A stretch of 63,832 bases of DNA from Pelargonium nanum. Taxonomy: Eukaryota > Streptophyta > Magnoliopsida > Geraniales > Geraniaceae. Both the position numbers and the translations under genes were made by a program. This document shows positions 52,309 through 63,832 of this stretch, piece after piece (positions within the stretch are counted from its first letter, which is position 1; each line of letters opens with the position of its first letter). The notes under the pieces are model-generated. The model was not told the origin of the DNA. It did not search any database and worked only from the letters and a program-made list of their open reading frames with translations. The stretch lies in NCBI GenBank assembly GCA_036897485.1, contig JAYMTF010000049.1, forward strand, positions 1 through 63,832, given 5' to 3'.

Positions 52309-55300
52309 AAAAGGATGCAAGGGATAACCAGCCAACAGCGTTCCCGTTTTTGTGGGATTTTGTACATGGGTGAGTGAAGTCCTTTTTTAAAACAGTCCAA
52401 AATTATATACTACGCTTAAATAATTGAAACCCTTACCAGCAAGGATAATATATAAACTTACTTTTTAAAAGCATAAAAATAAGATTTACTTATAAAATAG
52501 ATTGCTAAAGAAAGCAAGTCAGTAATCAGTCAATAAGACTAAGAAACAGACTGAGTAAGAAAGCTACCAAGATAGAGAATGTTATAGCTATGAATAAGAG
52601 TAAGAAAGAGGTATTTATCGCAATTCTAGACAATAACTTAGGCTTCTATTGAATTTGTACTCCTTCTTTCTTTTTTTCTCACAAATCTGAATACTTGCTA
52701 AATCGCGTTTTGATTATGAATTAAAAGAGTCTTTAAACCATATGTTTAACTCATGGAATATGAGTCCTACTCAGGCTTATCTTTAGTAGTTTTAGATCAC
52801 TAACCTTTATTTAGCACTTGCTCACCAGAATTCATACATGGGGGAAGTTGTCATTCATATCAGTGACTTTCTCTGGATAAAAGAAAAGGGTTGGGTCGAA
52901 GATCTAGAAACCTAATATTATAAACTCCAGAATCTTGACTAGCTACTCAATGAGGTAGGGGTTACCTCTTTTTGACCCTAGATTAATTACTAATTGAGCC
53001 GCGTCTTCTAGTCTGGTTTCACAGAGAGGGTATCCACTCGTAGAATATGAATTCCTAGATTATAAGAGAGAGAGAGGCGACAAGAATAAGTCTATAAAAT
53101 AAAGTTTTTAGATTCCCTAAGGAGTACTTTTGTATATTGTAATGGTCATAGTAAATGTGCTATGTCTAACCTTCCTTTATATACACTAGTAATGGAATGA
53201 CAAGGGTTCGAACCTTCTTTTTTAAATTCCACAGTTATCTTTAAGGTTTCCTATCTCCTTTGTTGTCTTAAAGTTACCTCCTTAGTCTTAGTACGGGCCC
53301 GTATCCCTTAAACTTCTTTTGAAGGTAAATAGAGCCCCTTTCTAGAATCACCCCTATATATCGGAGAACTTTTACAGAAAAAGTTTCTATTTGAATATTA
53401 CCTACTAAAAGCCTAAAAAAGAAGAGGGAGCTTCTAATGCACTTTACTGGGTTAGTTACACCGAAGTACTTGTATCGGTTATACTATTAAGAGAAACGTA
53501 GGAACTAAAACTATACAGGAGATTCATTTACAAAGAGAAGAGTCTTCACAAATAAGACTGAGAAGCGCTCCCTTGTATATAATAAAGGAGGGTGTTATAT
53601 TCCTTTTTGGTACTTTTATTTTTGGAAAAAAGGAAGCTACCCTTTGTAGTTATCCTTTTGCAGGCCTTTTTGTTAATTAAGATTAGCTTATCATTTAGTA
53701 GTAAAGGGTTTAGAGTCTATTAAGAATGTAATAAAAATATTTGACAGGCCAGAGGTTTCCAGTACACCCTCTAAAGGTAAATTTGTTAGTACAGGAAAGT
53801 CCTATAAGCTTGTATAAATAGCAAAAGAAGCACTCTGAGTTAAGTTAAATAGGGGAATACCCCACCTTAATATTAACCTTAGCAGTACCTTCCTTGGATA
53901 AAAACTTTATTTAATTTAAAAGTACCCGCGTTAACACAAACTAGGTGCCGAAACCTTTTAATCCCGAAACCCACAGTAATTTTCCTGAATACCTCCAAAG
54001 TAAAAGTAAAGTTTCCGTTCAATTTTTAGTATCCTTAACCTAAGTGTTTTTCAACCCATTAGTAGAGTAAATTTCAAGATTAAGAGATTCCGCATAAGTT
54101 ATTCCTTTCTTTTATACTAGGTTTTACAGCTACAGTATTAGTATCCGTTTTATTGGAATCTTTATATCTGTCATTTTGGTAAAGATTTACTAGACCCGGA
54201 TTTAAAAAGTATTAACTATGTCCACTTACACTTATTTTTATAGATTACATCTGTTCAGTCAGTTACTTTTCAAAGGAAGTTGGAACTCTTTTGTATACCT
54301 AAATAATGAAGAATCTAAAACTTAATGTATAGGAATTTCTACAGGGACTTATAAGAAACTAAACCGGGTACACTTAATTTATCTATGTTTCTTTATTTAA
54401 TTAAAGTTCTGTTGAAAACCCAGACCAGATATTACAAAGGAACTTTAGATACTTATATTAGAGAAACTGTCACGAGCTTATCATAAGTAAACCCTCCCCT
54501 TTTAGAGTTGAAGTGCTTATTACTACCTGACCTTATTGATTAAAAGTATACGGAAAACGGGGAAGAAACTCGACAAAATTTCTGGGATCTTATCTCAAGC
54601 CACTTCTAAGACTAAATCAATTTGTTTTTTCAAAGTAAAGGTAAACAAAATAGACTTAGAGCGCAATTTTAGGTCAATTAAACATAAGGCTTCATATTAC
54701 AACGTAGTGGAGACTCTAGTAGATAATATAAATTATAGCTATTTATTACGAACTGCCCTTTTACAACGGCTAAAGAAAATCTAAGGACAACTAACCTATT
54801 ATGATTCCTGCGCTTAAGATCAACTCCCAAATTACACAAGGAAATACCAAGCGCGTAGTAAAAGGTATACTAAAAACCTGCTCCTCCTTGAAGGATATAA
54901 AACTCGTTGAGGTCTCGAAAAATGTGGAAAAGCTCTGGGTCAATTAAACAGGGCTTATACCCGTAAGAAATCCTCATTATACAGGGCTTTATCTTATCCT
55001 TTTACAAGATATTTTTTTAGCTTTTACTTTTACACCAAAAGACTCTCTATACTTACTTCATAGTACTCATTAGGTATCTTCCTACGGAAAACAAACGGGG
55101 TAACCCCTCCCTTATCAAGACAGCTTCAGCATTAGACTTTGTATACCTCTGTAGAAATTTAAAGAACTCTTTTGGTGGAACCTCCTAATGAGAAGCCTAA
55201 TAATAGGAAACACATAAATCTAGTGTTAAAAGAAAATTCCTTGTCCTTGTGTAGCTACTTACAGTAAATAGAGTAACACCCGGCTTGTTAAAGAAAAAAG

Positions 55301-56394
55301 AAAAACCAGATCTAACAGATTTCTGAAAGGCATTTAGCTTTTTAGGCATACATGCGGGTTCGTCATTCCTATCCTCTGATATAGGTTACAAATCTTGTTT
55401 TTCTAAAAGGATTAGAGAGCAAGGCCTATACTATGGTTTTTAATAGTACTAAAGAATAGAGGTTAAGCTAAAGCAGTTGCATTCAAAACAGTAAATTGAA
55501 TTGCAGGAGCTAGAGTAATTTCTCCAACCTCCTGTGTAAACCCTTGCTTACTTTACAGCGCTTTGGACTAGCTAACCTAAGAAGAGATTCCAAACTTCCA
55601 AGAAATTCTCTTAAAACCTCACATAGCTTCATAATAACTAAAAATAAGAGTCTTGGTTAAATAACGATATGAACGAAATTTAGTGTCTCAAATGTGTTCC
55701 AAATATATTTTAATACCTCTCTTCAACAAAATACTCTACGTTGTTTTAGCTTTCTGACCAACCTTTACATTCTTTTTTGAATAGCTTGTATTTGGATTTT
55801 TGGGATATCTCAGCTTATGGATAATGAAAAGTTCCTTTTGTTTGAGTTACAAAAAAAACTTATATTATGAAAATATAGTAAAACCTCTAGTCAGGAAAAC
55901 AAAAATTACCCTTTATAGTTTAGATGGTAGGTGTGAAGATCCATATCGTAAGGAAAAGTAGGAAATTTATATATAATTATAATACAAGAAGCCATTAGAA
56001 ACGAAAAGAAATTTCCATAAATACTCATTTTCAAAAGTCACTGGCATCCATCCAACATGGAAAGATAATGAGCGAAGTCAATTCTTCGCCTTTTCGTAAA
56101 AATACTCGTATTGATACTGGTAGATTTAGGATTATATAATGGAGTCTCCATCCTCTCACAAGGAGAGCTGCTTGGATTCTAATTATGAAATCCTCTTCGT
56201 AACAAAGCCCTACTTGAATTACACGAATTCCCGTAATAAGTTTAAAACTGAGATCTTGATAGAACCCTTATTTGTCCTACTAAATAATGAGATTCTTGTG
56301 TAATTCTAAAATTACCTACTTAGATATTTTCGGAGTTGAGCCTTCATTCTTGCTACCTGTTTATTTCCCATAAATCTAATCACAAAATCCTTCC

Positions 56395-56410
56395 GAATCC
56401 TGAGATCAGC
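56395..56410. repeat. 16-bp direct repeat, left copy
   Basis: GAATCCTGAGATCAGC is repeated exactly at 56,575-56,590, with 164 bases between the copies. Both copies are in the same reading frame (Asn-Pro-Glu-Ile-Ser). Confidence 0.65.
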
Positions 56411-56524
56411 TTAGCCAACTTTGGCGTAGTACTACAGAGTAAAGCAATCCCTGATCTGTACCTACTTTCTAGCGTTTCTTTTAGGTATAGCCAGCCTAAA
56501 GGAGAAGACTATTGCTCTCATACA

Positions 56525-56542
56525 AGAATTCCTAGGAATTCT
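56525..56542. repeat. 18-bp perfect palindrome between direct repeats
   Basis: AGAATTCCTAGGAATTCT is fully self-complementary. It lies between the two 16-bp direct repeats at 56,395 and 56,575. Confidence 0.7.
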
Positions 56543-56574
56543 ATTCTACCTTCCACAGCATCAAAACTAAATAG

Positions 56575-56590
56575 GAATCCTGAGATCAGC
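56575..56590. repeat. 16-bp direct repeat, right copy
   Basis: Exact second copy of GAATCCTGAGATCAGC. Such short pairs can recombine at low frequency in plant mitochondria, which here would delete the palindrome between them. Confidence 0.65.
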
Positions 56591-59500
56591 ATAAGGTCTA
56601 ATATTGATTTGGATCTTGACATGGAGGTGCTCGCAGTGTCTTAACGATTATGTCCTATAAGTTAATAGAGTTATACAAGCCCGCTCTTCCAAGTTATATA
56701 CTAAAAAGACTAATTCTACGGCAACCAGTAAGCACTGAATGAGATCCAACCTGAGAAGGGATGTCGAGCATCTCAGTCAACGGCCAACTACACTTAAAAA
56801 ACTTGCTTTACTCGATAAATTCTTCATTATCTACGCTACGTTCCGGTATATAGGATCTTTGACTGCTGTTTTGGGAGAACTGTGTAGTACTGTTTGTATG
56901 GTTTACTTTATTTCTTTTTTCTTGAATACGGGAAGCCTTAGCAAACTCGAAATATTTGAAAAGCGAGTCCTGACTAAAAGATGTCTAATACTAAACCAGA
57001 TTTGTAAACTAGAATTATACTTACCCAGAAATAGGATGGGTGCCTGATAGCTAGCTATTTTTTATCATAAAAAGGGCTCCACCTCGAATAACGATAGAAT
57101 ATACATTTTTAATTAAATATAGGTCGTAAAAAGTCTACTTTAATGCTAATTATAAAAACTCTATATGTGTATTTCAGTTTTAGATTTATACCCTTTGAAA
57201 TTTATATTTGATTGATAAGAGGACCCGTGCCAGTCCTTGTATTTACCAATTATTAGGAATTTTAATCACTTATATAGAAATACTCGGTCATTTATAGAAT
57301 CCAGCCTTACAAATAGCTATAGAACCCCTACCCTAGTTTAGACTTAAACAACCTAACACCCTCTTTTGAAAGTTAAATCAAAGCTATCCGGATATCGCAG
57401 GCGAGGGTTCCCGTCGCAGAAACCCCAATCTTTTGAGCAAACCATAGAGTATCCTAGATTCTAGTATTCACATTTTAAATAATTAATAGTATTTCGCTTA
57501 AGGACTAAGGCAACTTACTTCTACTATTTAAGTTACTTATTAAAGTCAAGCTTATTTTAAAAATCTCATTCTACTTTATTATGCGGGATACAGGCTAATG
57601 ATTAGCAGTCTTTTCCTAAGCTTTTTTATATCCTATTTCATATCAAAAAGATAGTATTGCTTAGCAAAGCACGATACCAGAGTTATCCTTAACTTAACTT
57701 GAATCCTTTTTTAAGAGTATCTTGCTCTTCCTTTTTAGAAAGTAGTTACAATTTATGAGTAAGAATTTAAGTGCTTGTAAAGCTAGGTATAGCCAAAAGA
57801 AGTTGGAAGTATATAATGATTTTGACTGTAGTACATTATCTATCATGTTCTTGTTATTGAATTCCCTTAGGGAGATTAGGCCCTTATAAACTAAAGACCC
57901 TCGCCCTTTAATCTTATAACTTTAATAGGTGAAGAGAAGCTCCCTTATTATAGCAGTGAGCTTTGAAGAAGGATGTTTAGAGTATTACGGTAGACTCTTT
58001 GGATCAGCAGATGGGAACACTTTTACAAAATTTAAGTAGATTCAATCATGACTTAGTTATTAAAAAAGAGGTACTTTTTTAGGTATTAGAGGAACCCATG
58101 ACTAGACACAAGGCGGGTAAGCTAATTTTAGGAGGGCTCGTTATTAAAATCTAAACTGAGTTCTTACGAGTTATCTTTTTCTATAAGAAATCGTGGTCTA
58201 GATGGCAAAACCCATTATAGAAAGTTATTTACTATCGGTTTTTTGAAGAGGGAGTCCTATATAGGGAATATCTTGTGTAACAAAAACTAGTAAATGTCCT
58301 AACCTTATATACGCGCTTTTGCAAAAAGATTCGTTAGTAGTAGCTTTGGTATAGTTTTTTATAGGGTAAGTGTTTGTGAGTTTCTTTAAAACTATATAGA
58401 AATCAGATATTAAATTGGGGCGGTTCCCAGAAACGAGCACCTGTCAATTGAGAAAGGCAAGTCCATAGTTAACCAAGCTTGTCTGGTTCTTTTCTTAAGA
58501 TATAAAATCCTAAAGATTTACAGTTTGGGGTGAAAGCATCTGAGAAAATTGTAGTATTTTTTTAATTCTTATTTTCAAAAATTAGCTTTGTAATAACTCA
58601 CAATTGCTCAATTAAATAAACTGACTCCTTTTACCAGGTTAGCTAGAGACTTTTTAAAAAAGGTTTCCTCTTTATTGCGAAGCGGTATAATTATGGGAGT
58701 ATTTTAATATAGTATGGGACTATAACTCGTGTATAACGTATATATATAGAGGTAAGGTTTTATTGCCCTTTCCCCTTTGCGGACCCAGTTAATGCATAGA
58801 GGATCTTTTCTTCTCATGAGGTTTCCTTTTTCTTTCGGATAGAGAGTTTTTTCTATACAGGCAAGTACAGAATTTATTTATAAAAAGATAGGGGCTATAT
58901 AATAAGTTAAGCTACATAAAGACTAGGATAGGCATAAGAAAGAGGTTATGAATACGAAAGTAGGTAAGGAATAAAAACTCAAGGGGCAGCTTGCTTAGTA
59001 TCTGATCAAAACCTAAAAGGGAGGCTCCATTAACAGATAGCGTCCTATTATTCAAAAGAAGTAAGTGACAAGGAACTAAAGGATGGCCCTTAATCAAAAA
59101 TGTGTAATAATAAAGGGGTCTCTAACTAATAAAAAAATAGGAGGAATTCAATTTTTAAAAGTCCTCTTTTCAGGTTTAGAAGGGTGGGGAGTAGGCAGAG
59201 AAGTACTTAAAAGTTGTATTTTGAAAGTATTTGCGAGTGCAGCATAGCTGTAATTGTCTTTTGTAAAAACGAGATAAAACAAGTAGTGGTCCTTTTTTTC
59301 CCTACTTATTTTGTGGATGATACCCCTTCTTCGAAATCCCGGCTAGTCTTAGGACTCGAAATAAAGAATGAATATAGGAACTCTTACAAGTATATTTTTT
59401 TTTAAGAAATTGTACCAAATCCGGAAAGGAATTCTATATCTAAATATAAAAACAACTTGAAAAAAGGGGCATATAGTTAGAAGCGCTTCTAAAGCTTTCC

Positions 59501-62500
59501 TTGTCAAGGATTCGAACTTTTTTATTTATCAAGTTTAGGTTGTGATTTGTTACGAGATTCCTCTAGATTTCTAGGTTAGCTTATAAGGAAATAACTTAAT
59601 TTTTGGTTTATAATAGGCGCGCACAGGTAAGAGAGATTCCTTTATTCGTAAGAATTTCCCTTGACTAGTTTTAGAACATGGAGTAGCTTTTCTCTTAGTT
59701 TCTTCTAACCTTTTGTCTACTTATCGTAATACCGCAAGATTTGTAAGAGAGTAAAGCGTATATAGGATATAAAGAAGGTTGTTGCTTATTCTAGGGCTGT
59801 CTAAGGAAACGCGCCTTCTATTTTAATACGGTACAAAATACTCTAGTATCAACTTGGGACCAAAGCAGCTTCGGTGGGATAGAAATAGAAAGTGTTAACT
59901 AATTGCTTTATTTGATTCAAGTTATCCCTAAAGATTCTTAGACAAGTTAGTAGGGAGAAGCCCTTCTATATGTGTATACCCTGTTAGAAGATACTCTATC
60001 TTTTTCTTTTTTCAAGAAGTGAAGAAGTGCTTTAGATTACCCGCCGCCCTTTTTAAAGATTAACTTAAAGACCTTTGAAAAAGTATTACTGTAATATTTG
60101 AAGGGCGTCAAATTACTAAACTAAGTGCAATTAAGAGAGCTCCTACTATCACACAAGGTTTCACTTTGTTCTTTTTCTGGGGTAACTGAACTTTCCTTGG
60201 GTCTTACAACCTTTACTGAAATCTAATGTTTCGGGTTTAGTCAAAATTAATGTAGCAATACTAACCCTTTATTTACTCTTGCATATCTATATCATTTTTT
60301 AGAATTTTCCTATACAGAAAAGTGGTATTCGTCGAAGAAACCTGAAGTTCTTCAGTATAAAAGTAAAGAGAATTTTTGAAGCGAGTAAAATATCTGATGC
60401 TAACGTTAAAATATTTTATATAAAAAAACCACTATAACTAGGTACGGTAAAGGGTGGTTAAACAGAGAAGGAAGACTTAAAGGGAGGCTTTGAGTTCTGA
60501 TCAGTAAATTCCTAATAAAGCTTTTTCTTTTATGATTTAGGATAAAAGATCTTGCATATAATTAAGAAGCGCGTTTTCAATTTATAGTTTTAAAGGTAAT
60601 TATATTATGTATAATACCAAGAAGGGGTGGTGGCAATCAAGCCAAGTCAAAATATTATACGATAAATCTAGACTCTAAGAAAAAACGGCTAAGTAAGACG
60701 TCAAAAGTAATAGGAACAAAAAAATTATATATACAACTAAAGTTCCTTACTAAATGAGAGAGGTAATCTCTTGGAAAAACCCAAGATTTGCCCTATTCCT
60801 GAATTATAAAGACTCTCATTTCAATCCTTTTATCGAAGTATTTAAGAAGCTGGTTTACAGAAGATTTCTATTCTTTAAGGGAAGACCATATAAAAGGTTC
60901 GAGAAAAGATATAAGTAATTAGTAGCATACCTTATTTTTACTTGCCAAAGAAGCTCGCGCTTTGTTTGGTATGGAGTAATATATATAAATCTAATTCTCA
61001 ATTTGAGTAGCGTAATAAAGTGCTATTGTCAATATTGGCTTTTGTAGTGTTAGCTCAAGCGGGTTCCATAGTTCATTTTATAAGAAAGTCCTAAGTGTTG
61101 GAATACAACAGCTCACAAGTATCAAAAGTATCTTACATTAATTAAGTGGAGCTGCCAAAAGGAATTGAACCTAACGGCTAAGAGGGCTCCTAATACTGGA
61201 CACTACCAGAAAGCTTTGCGGGTTTATACAAAAAATACTTACTTGGTTTGCATCCCTAACATTACCAAACCGTCCTTTATAAAGTCTATACCCAAGTAGT
61301 ATCTCAAAAATAGGAATAGCGCTAGTGAAGTGAGGGAGTCCTATAAAAACTAAAGAGAGGATTCATAATGTTTTATCGAGGGTTTTAAAGGCCAATAAGA
61401 GCTTCATAAAAGAGCACCCATATCCTTTTTAGTAAGCTACTTCAGAAACTCCTATTAATAAAATTCTTATCTTGGTAAGGGAATTCTAGTCTAGGGTGCA
61501 CTTATCGGATTCTAATTCTAGAAGGGAGGGATATATATTAAAAATAGAACCTTACCAAAGTCTTAATATTCCTCTTAAAAACAGAAGCTACTGGTTGAGT
61601 TGATCTTAAATGGATGTGAAGTGTATCGCTTATTGCCTTTATAAACAACTGAGAAGCGGAGTGCCCGGGCACCTAAATATCTAATATTAAGGTATTAAGG
61701 AAAACCTGAATAAAAACTCTAGGGATATGCCTACACCAAGGTAGCCTTGAATCTGACTTTAGTAAAGCTAAAATATAGATTGAATATAGCACACTTATAG
61801 GAGTTCCCGAGAAAGAGAAGTAAGTTTAAGTACTAAATTACTCAAAAGTGTTCTAAATTGATACATACTTAAAAAGTCAAAAAATATTTTTAAAGAATTC
61901 TGCTGGAGATACTTTTAATAATATTAACTTACCTAACAGGGAATAGAACTTATAAAAATTTGGGGCTAAGTTTCCTAAGGAGCCGCTCTTGCAACTAGTT
62001 TAAACCTTGGTTTTTGCCAAACACAAAGTCCAGAACAGCTTGTTTTATATTACAAGTTTCCTGAGGTAGCTTATAAAAAAAGGACTTTAAGAAGGGAAGG
62101 AATACTTTTTTTGGAATCCTCTAAATATAACTAAAAGGAGAACAAACTCCTAATGTAGAAATTTCTAAAGACCTTACTGGAGGCGCTCTTTTCGACTACT
62201 TCGTGACCCAGATGCAAATAAAGCGCATAAGAATAATAGAAGAAATAAAACACAAAATTAGCAAGCTCTTGGTTACTATATAAATTTTACATTATACAAC
62301 TTCTTAATACATGCTATTCAAAGGAAGAAAGGGCAGTAACCACTCTCTTTGTAGACGGATATAGTCTCTTTCTACTCATTTGTTTACTCTTTATTTGTTG
62401 GAGTAACAGGCCTAGAAAAAGCGTTAAATTCAACACACTTTTGAGAAGGATTTCGAAAGGTATAAAACCGCGGATAGATAGCACTTACTTAAGAGTTCCT

Positions 62501-63832
62501 CCACTTTATATAAATATAAGGATAAGGTAGTAATTTTTAGCTGTTCAAGGAGAAAACAAGTATTAATGCCCATATATAAAAGCTTTTCCTGCATTGTTGC
62601 CCTAGGAGGTTTTTAAGCCGGGTGTAGAATTCCAAGGGGGATATTTTCTTCAATTGAACTGTGTAATAAGAAAAGAGGTACTTTCTATAACTAAGTAAAC
62701 CTAGCTGAAGTTTCCCTTCTTTTATTTATGAATTCAGGTAAACCCAGTTGTTCTTAAAGACAGGAATATAGCTAGCTCTTATTAAGAAGGTTAGGAAATG
62801 CAATTGAATAGGAGTTTCACTTTATATAATATGTTACTTTTTAGGAACTGTGTCAGGGATTTTATTAGGGTTAGCCTAACTAAACGGGATCCCTTTCTAA
62901 GGAAGAGTGAGAGTCTAGCTCTCAGGAAGAGGTAACAAGACAGGTACAGCTAAGAGGGTAGGTATGAGTAAGAAAGTTAAGAAGTAGGTTATAGCTCAGA
63001 GGAACTCTAGTAACATTATACAGGTCTAGCTCTGAAGAGAAGTAAAGCTGCCAAGACTTAGAGTATAGGTATTAAGAGGGTTCTAAAGCAAAGGGATACA
63101 ATAAGTCAATAAAGGGTTTTGGCTTTTTCTCTGTTTCTAGAGCTTCGTAAGTTACTTAGTTTCTTTTGCGTTTTCCTTATAGGGGATTTACTTCTAACTG
63201 CGCTACTGCCTGCCTCACTTAATACAACTAGAACTCAACTATAAAAGGGTCTTTAACAAGACATAACTAACCAAAAGATGAAGCTTTTAGTCCTAAAAAG
63301 CAAAAGGCATTCGAGTTCTAGTTGAATCTTTCTTGTTTGTGTAGCTAGATTTCTTATGTAACCCAGGCAAGATTCATCTTGACAAGTCTAAGTTTCTAAT
63401 ATCGAAGGCTTCTTTTTGAGTATACAATTCAAATCCCTAAAACGAGAGGGTGAAGATTCGATGTTCTATAATAGATCAGAGGGCCCCTTTAAATGAGTCG
63501 AAAGGTTTTTCTTCTTAGTCTAAGATGCAACTGCTTAAGACGGGTTTTTCTATTTTCTATCTATGTTTGACTCTCCCAATAAATACTAAAAGCACAAGTT
63601 TTACCTGTATGAAAGCGAATCCTTGGTGTATAACTGTGACCTATCACACAAGGTTTGAGTGAAACTTATTTATTGCACAATACTAAAAGGAAGTCCTAAG
63701 AGAAAGATTAAAGGTAGGCTTTGAACTTACGAAATGCTTGCTAGTGAACTTTTCATCAAGGCTTTCTTTAAAAGAAAGTAGTTGATCGGATGAATTAGAA
63801 TCCTTGGGTCGGTAGTTCGAGCTGCTTTCTTT

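Larger units (their letters stand above)
52309..63832. other. Spacer without recognisable genes, to the window end
   Basis: No gene recognised. About 52,320-53,060 is rich in AAGAAAG and GACTAAG words. At about 53,060 ATTATAAGAGAGAGAG resembles a plant mitochondrial promoter, with no gene behind it. T-arm-like fragments lie near 53,208 (plus strand), 59,511, 61,160 and 63,722 (minus strand). From about 62,900 to the end the texture is again purine-rich and like that of 1-1300. A 102-codon frame starts at an ATG at 56,739 and another from a TTG at 56,336; neither resembles a known protein. Cores GGAGTCC are at 58,251 and 61,335. Confidence 0.5.

Noticed and set aside
53058..53078. ATTATAAGAGAGAGAG as a mitochondrial promoter (a similar word is at about 27,740)
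   Set aside because: The AAGAGA part fits plant mitochondrial promoters, but no gene follows within reach and such words are frequent in this purine-rich DNA.
53195..53225. Complete tRNA around AAGGGTTCGAACCTT
   Set aside because: Only a T-arm-like hairpin can be drawn; no D-arm, anticodon arm or acceptor is visible on either strand.
56739..57047. 102-codon frame from a true ATG with a hydrophobic stretch
   Set aside because: No similarity to any protein I know, no promoter or conserved neighbour, and a length compatible with chance. Kept as part of a finding but not called as a gene.

Overview
The window is mitochondrial DNA of a land plant, most likely a flowering plant. The evidence is one intact, intron-free cox1 whose protein follows the plant mitochondrial consensus along almost its whole length. 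A trnS-GCU of the plant organelle type and a decayed plastid-type trnD, the kind of plastid-derived tRNA that plant mitochondria carry, support this. I cannot name the species. By eye the base composition is AT-rich (perhaps 35% GC), lower than in most published angiosperm mitochondrial genomes. A 64-kb piece with one protein gene fits the gene-poor chromosomes known from multichromosomal plant mitogenomes; that the window is a whole chromosome is my inference.

Layout. 1-1469: gene-free, but built from short repeated modules. 1470-3047 (minus): cox1. 3158-3222 and 3537-3610 (minus): two tRNA-like elements directly upstream of cox1 on its own strand, candidate RNA-processing signals. About 3.6-23.7 kb: AT-rich DNA without a recognisable gene, holding tRNA relics near 4.6 and 5.9 kb and several perfect palindromes. 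23,861-23,957 (minus): trnS-GCU, probably functional, with an enlarged variable arm. About 24-63.8 kb: again no intact gene, but decayed tRNAs at 28.4 (Gln-type), 41.0 (Lys-type), 45.1 (Phe-type), 47.5 (Gln/His-type), 52.05 (3' half only) and 52.2 kb (plastid-type Asp), plus short tandem and inverted repeats.

The functional content is therefore one respiratory subunit (cytochrome c oxidase subunit 1) and one tRNA. Everything else reads as non-coding spacer with decaying tRNAs and a dispersed family of short GC-rich, near-palindromic cores (GGAGTCC/GGACTCC, GGGGATCCCC and similar) set in A/T runs. Open reading frames of 60-102 codons are scattered through the spacer. At this AT content their number and length are about what chance gives, and I recognise none of them as a gene. 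The two ends of the window (1 to about 3600 and about 62,900 to 63,832) resemble each other in texture and differ from the interior, as expected if the molecule is circular and was opened inside a cox1-bearing island.
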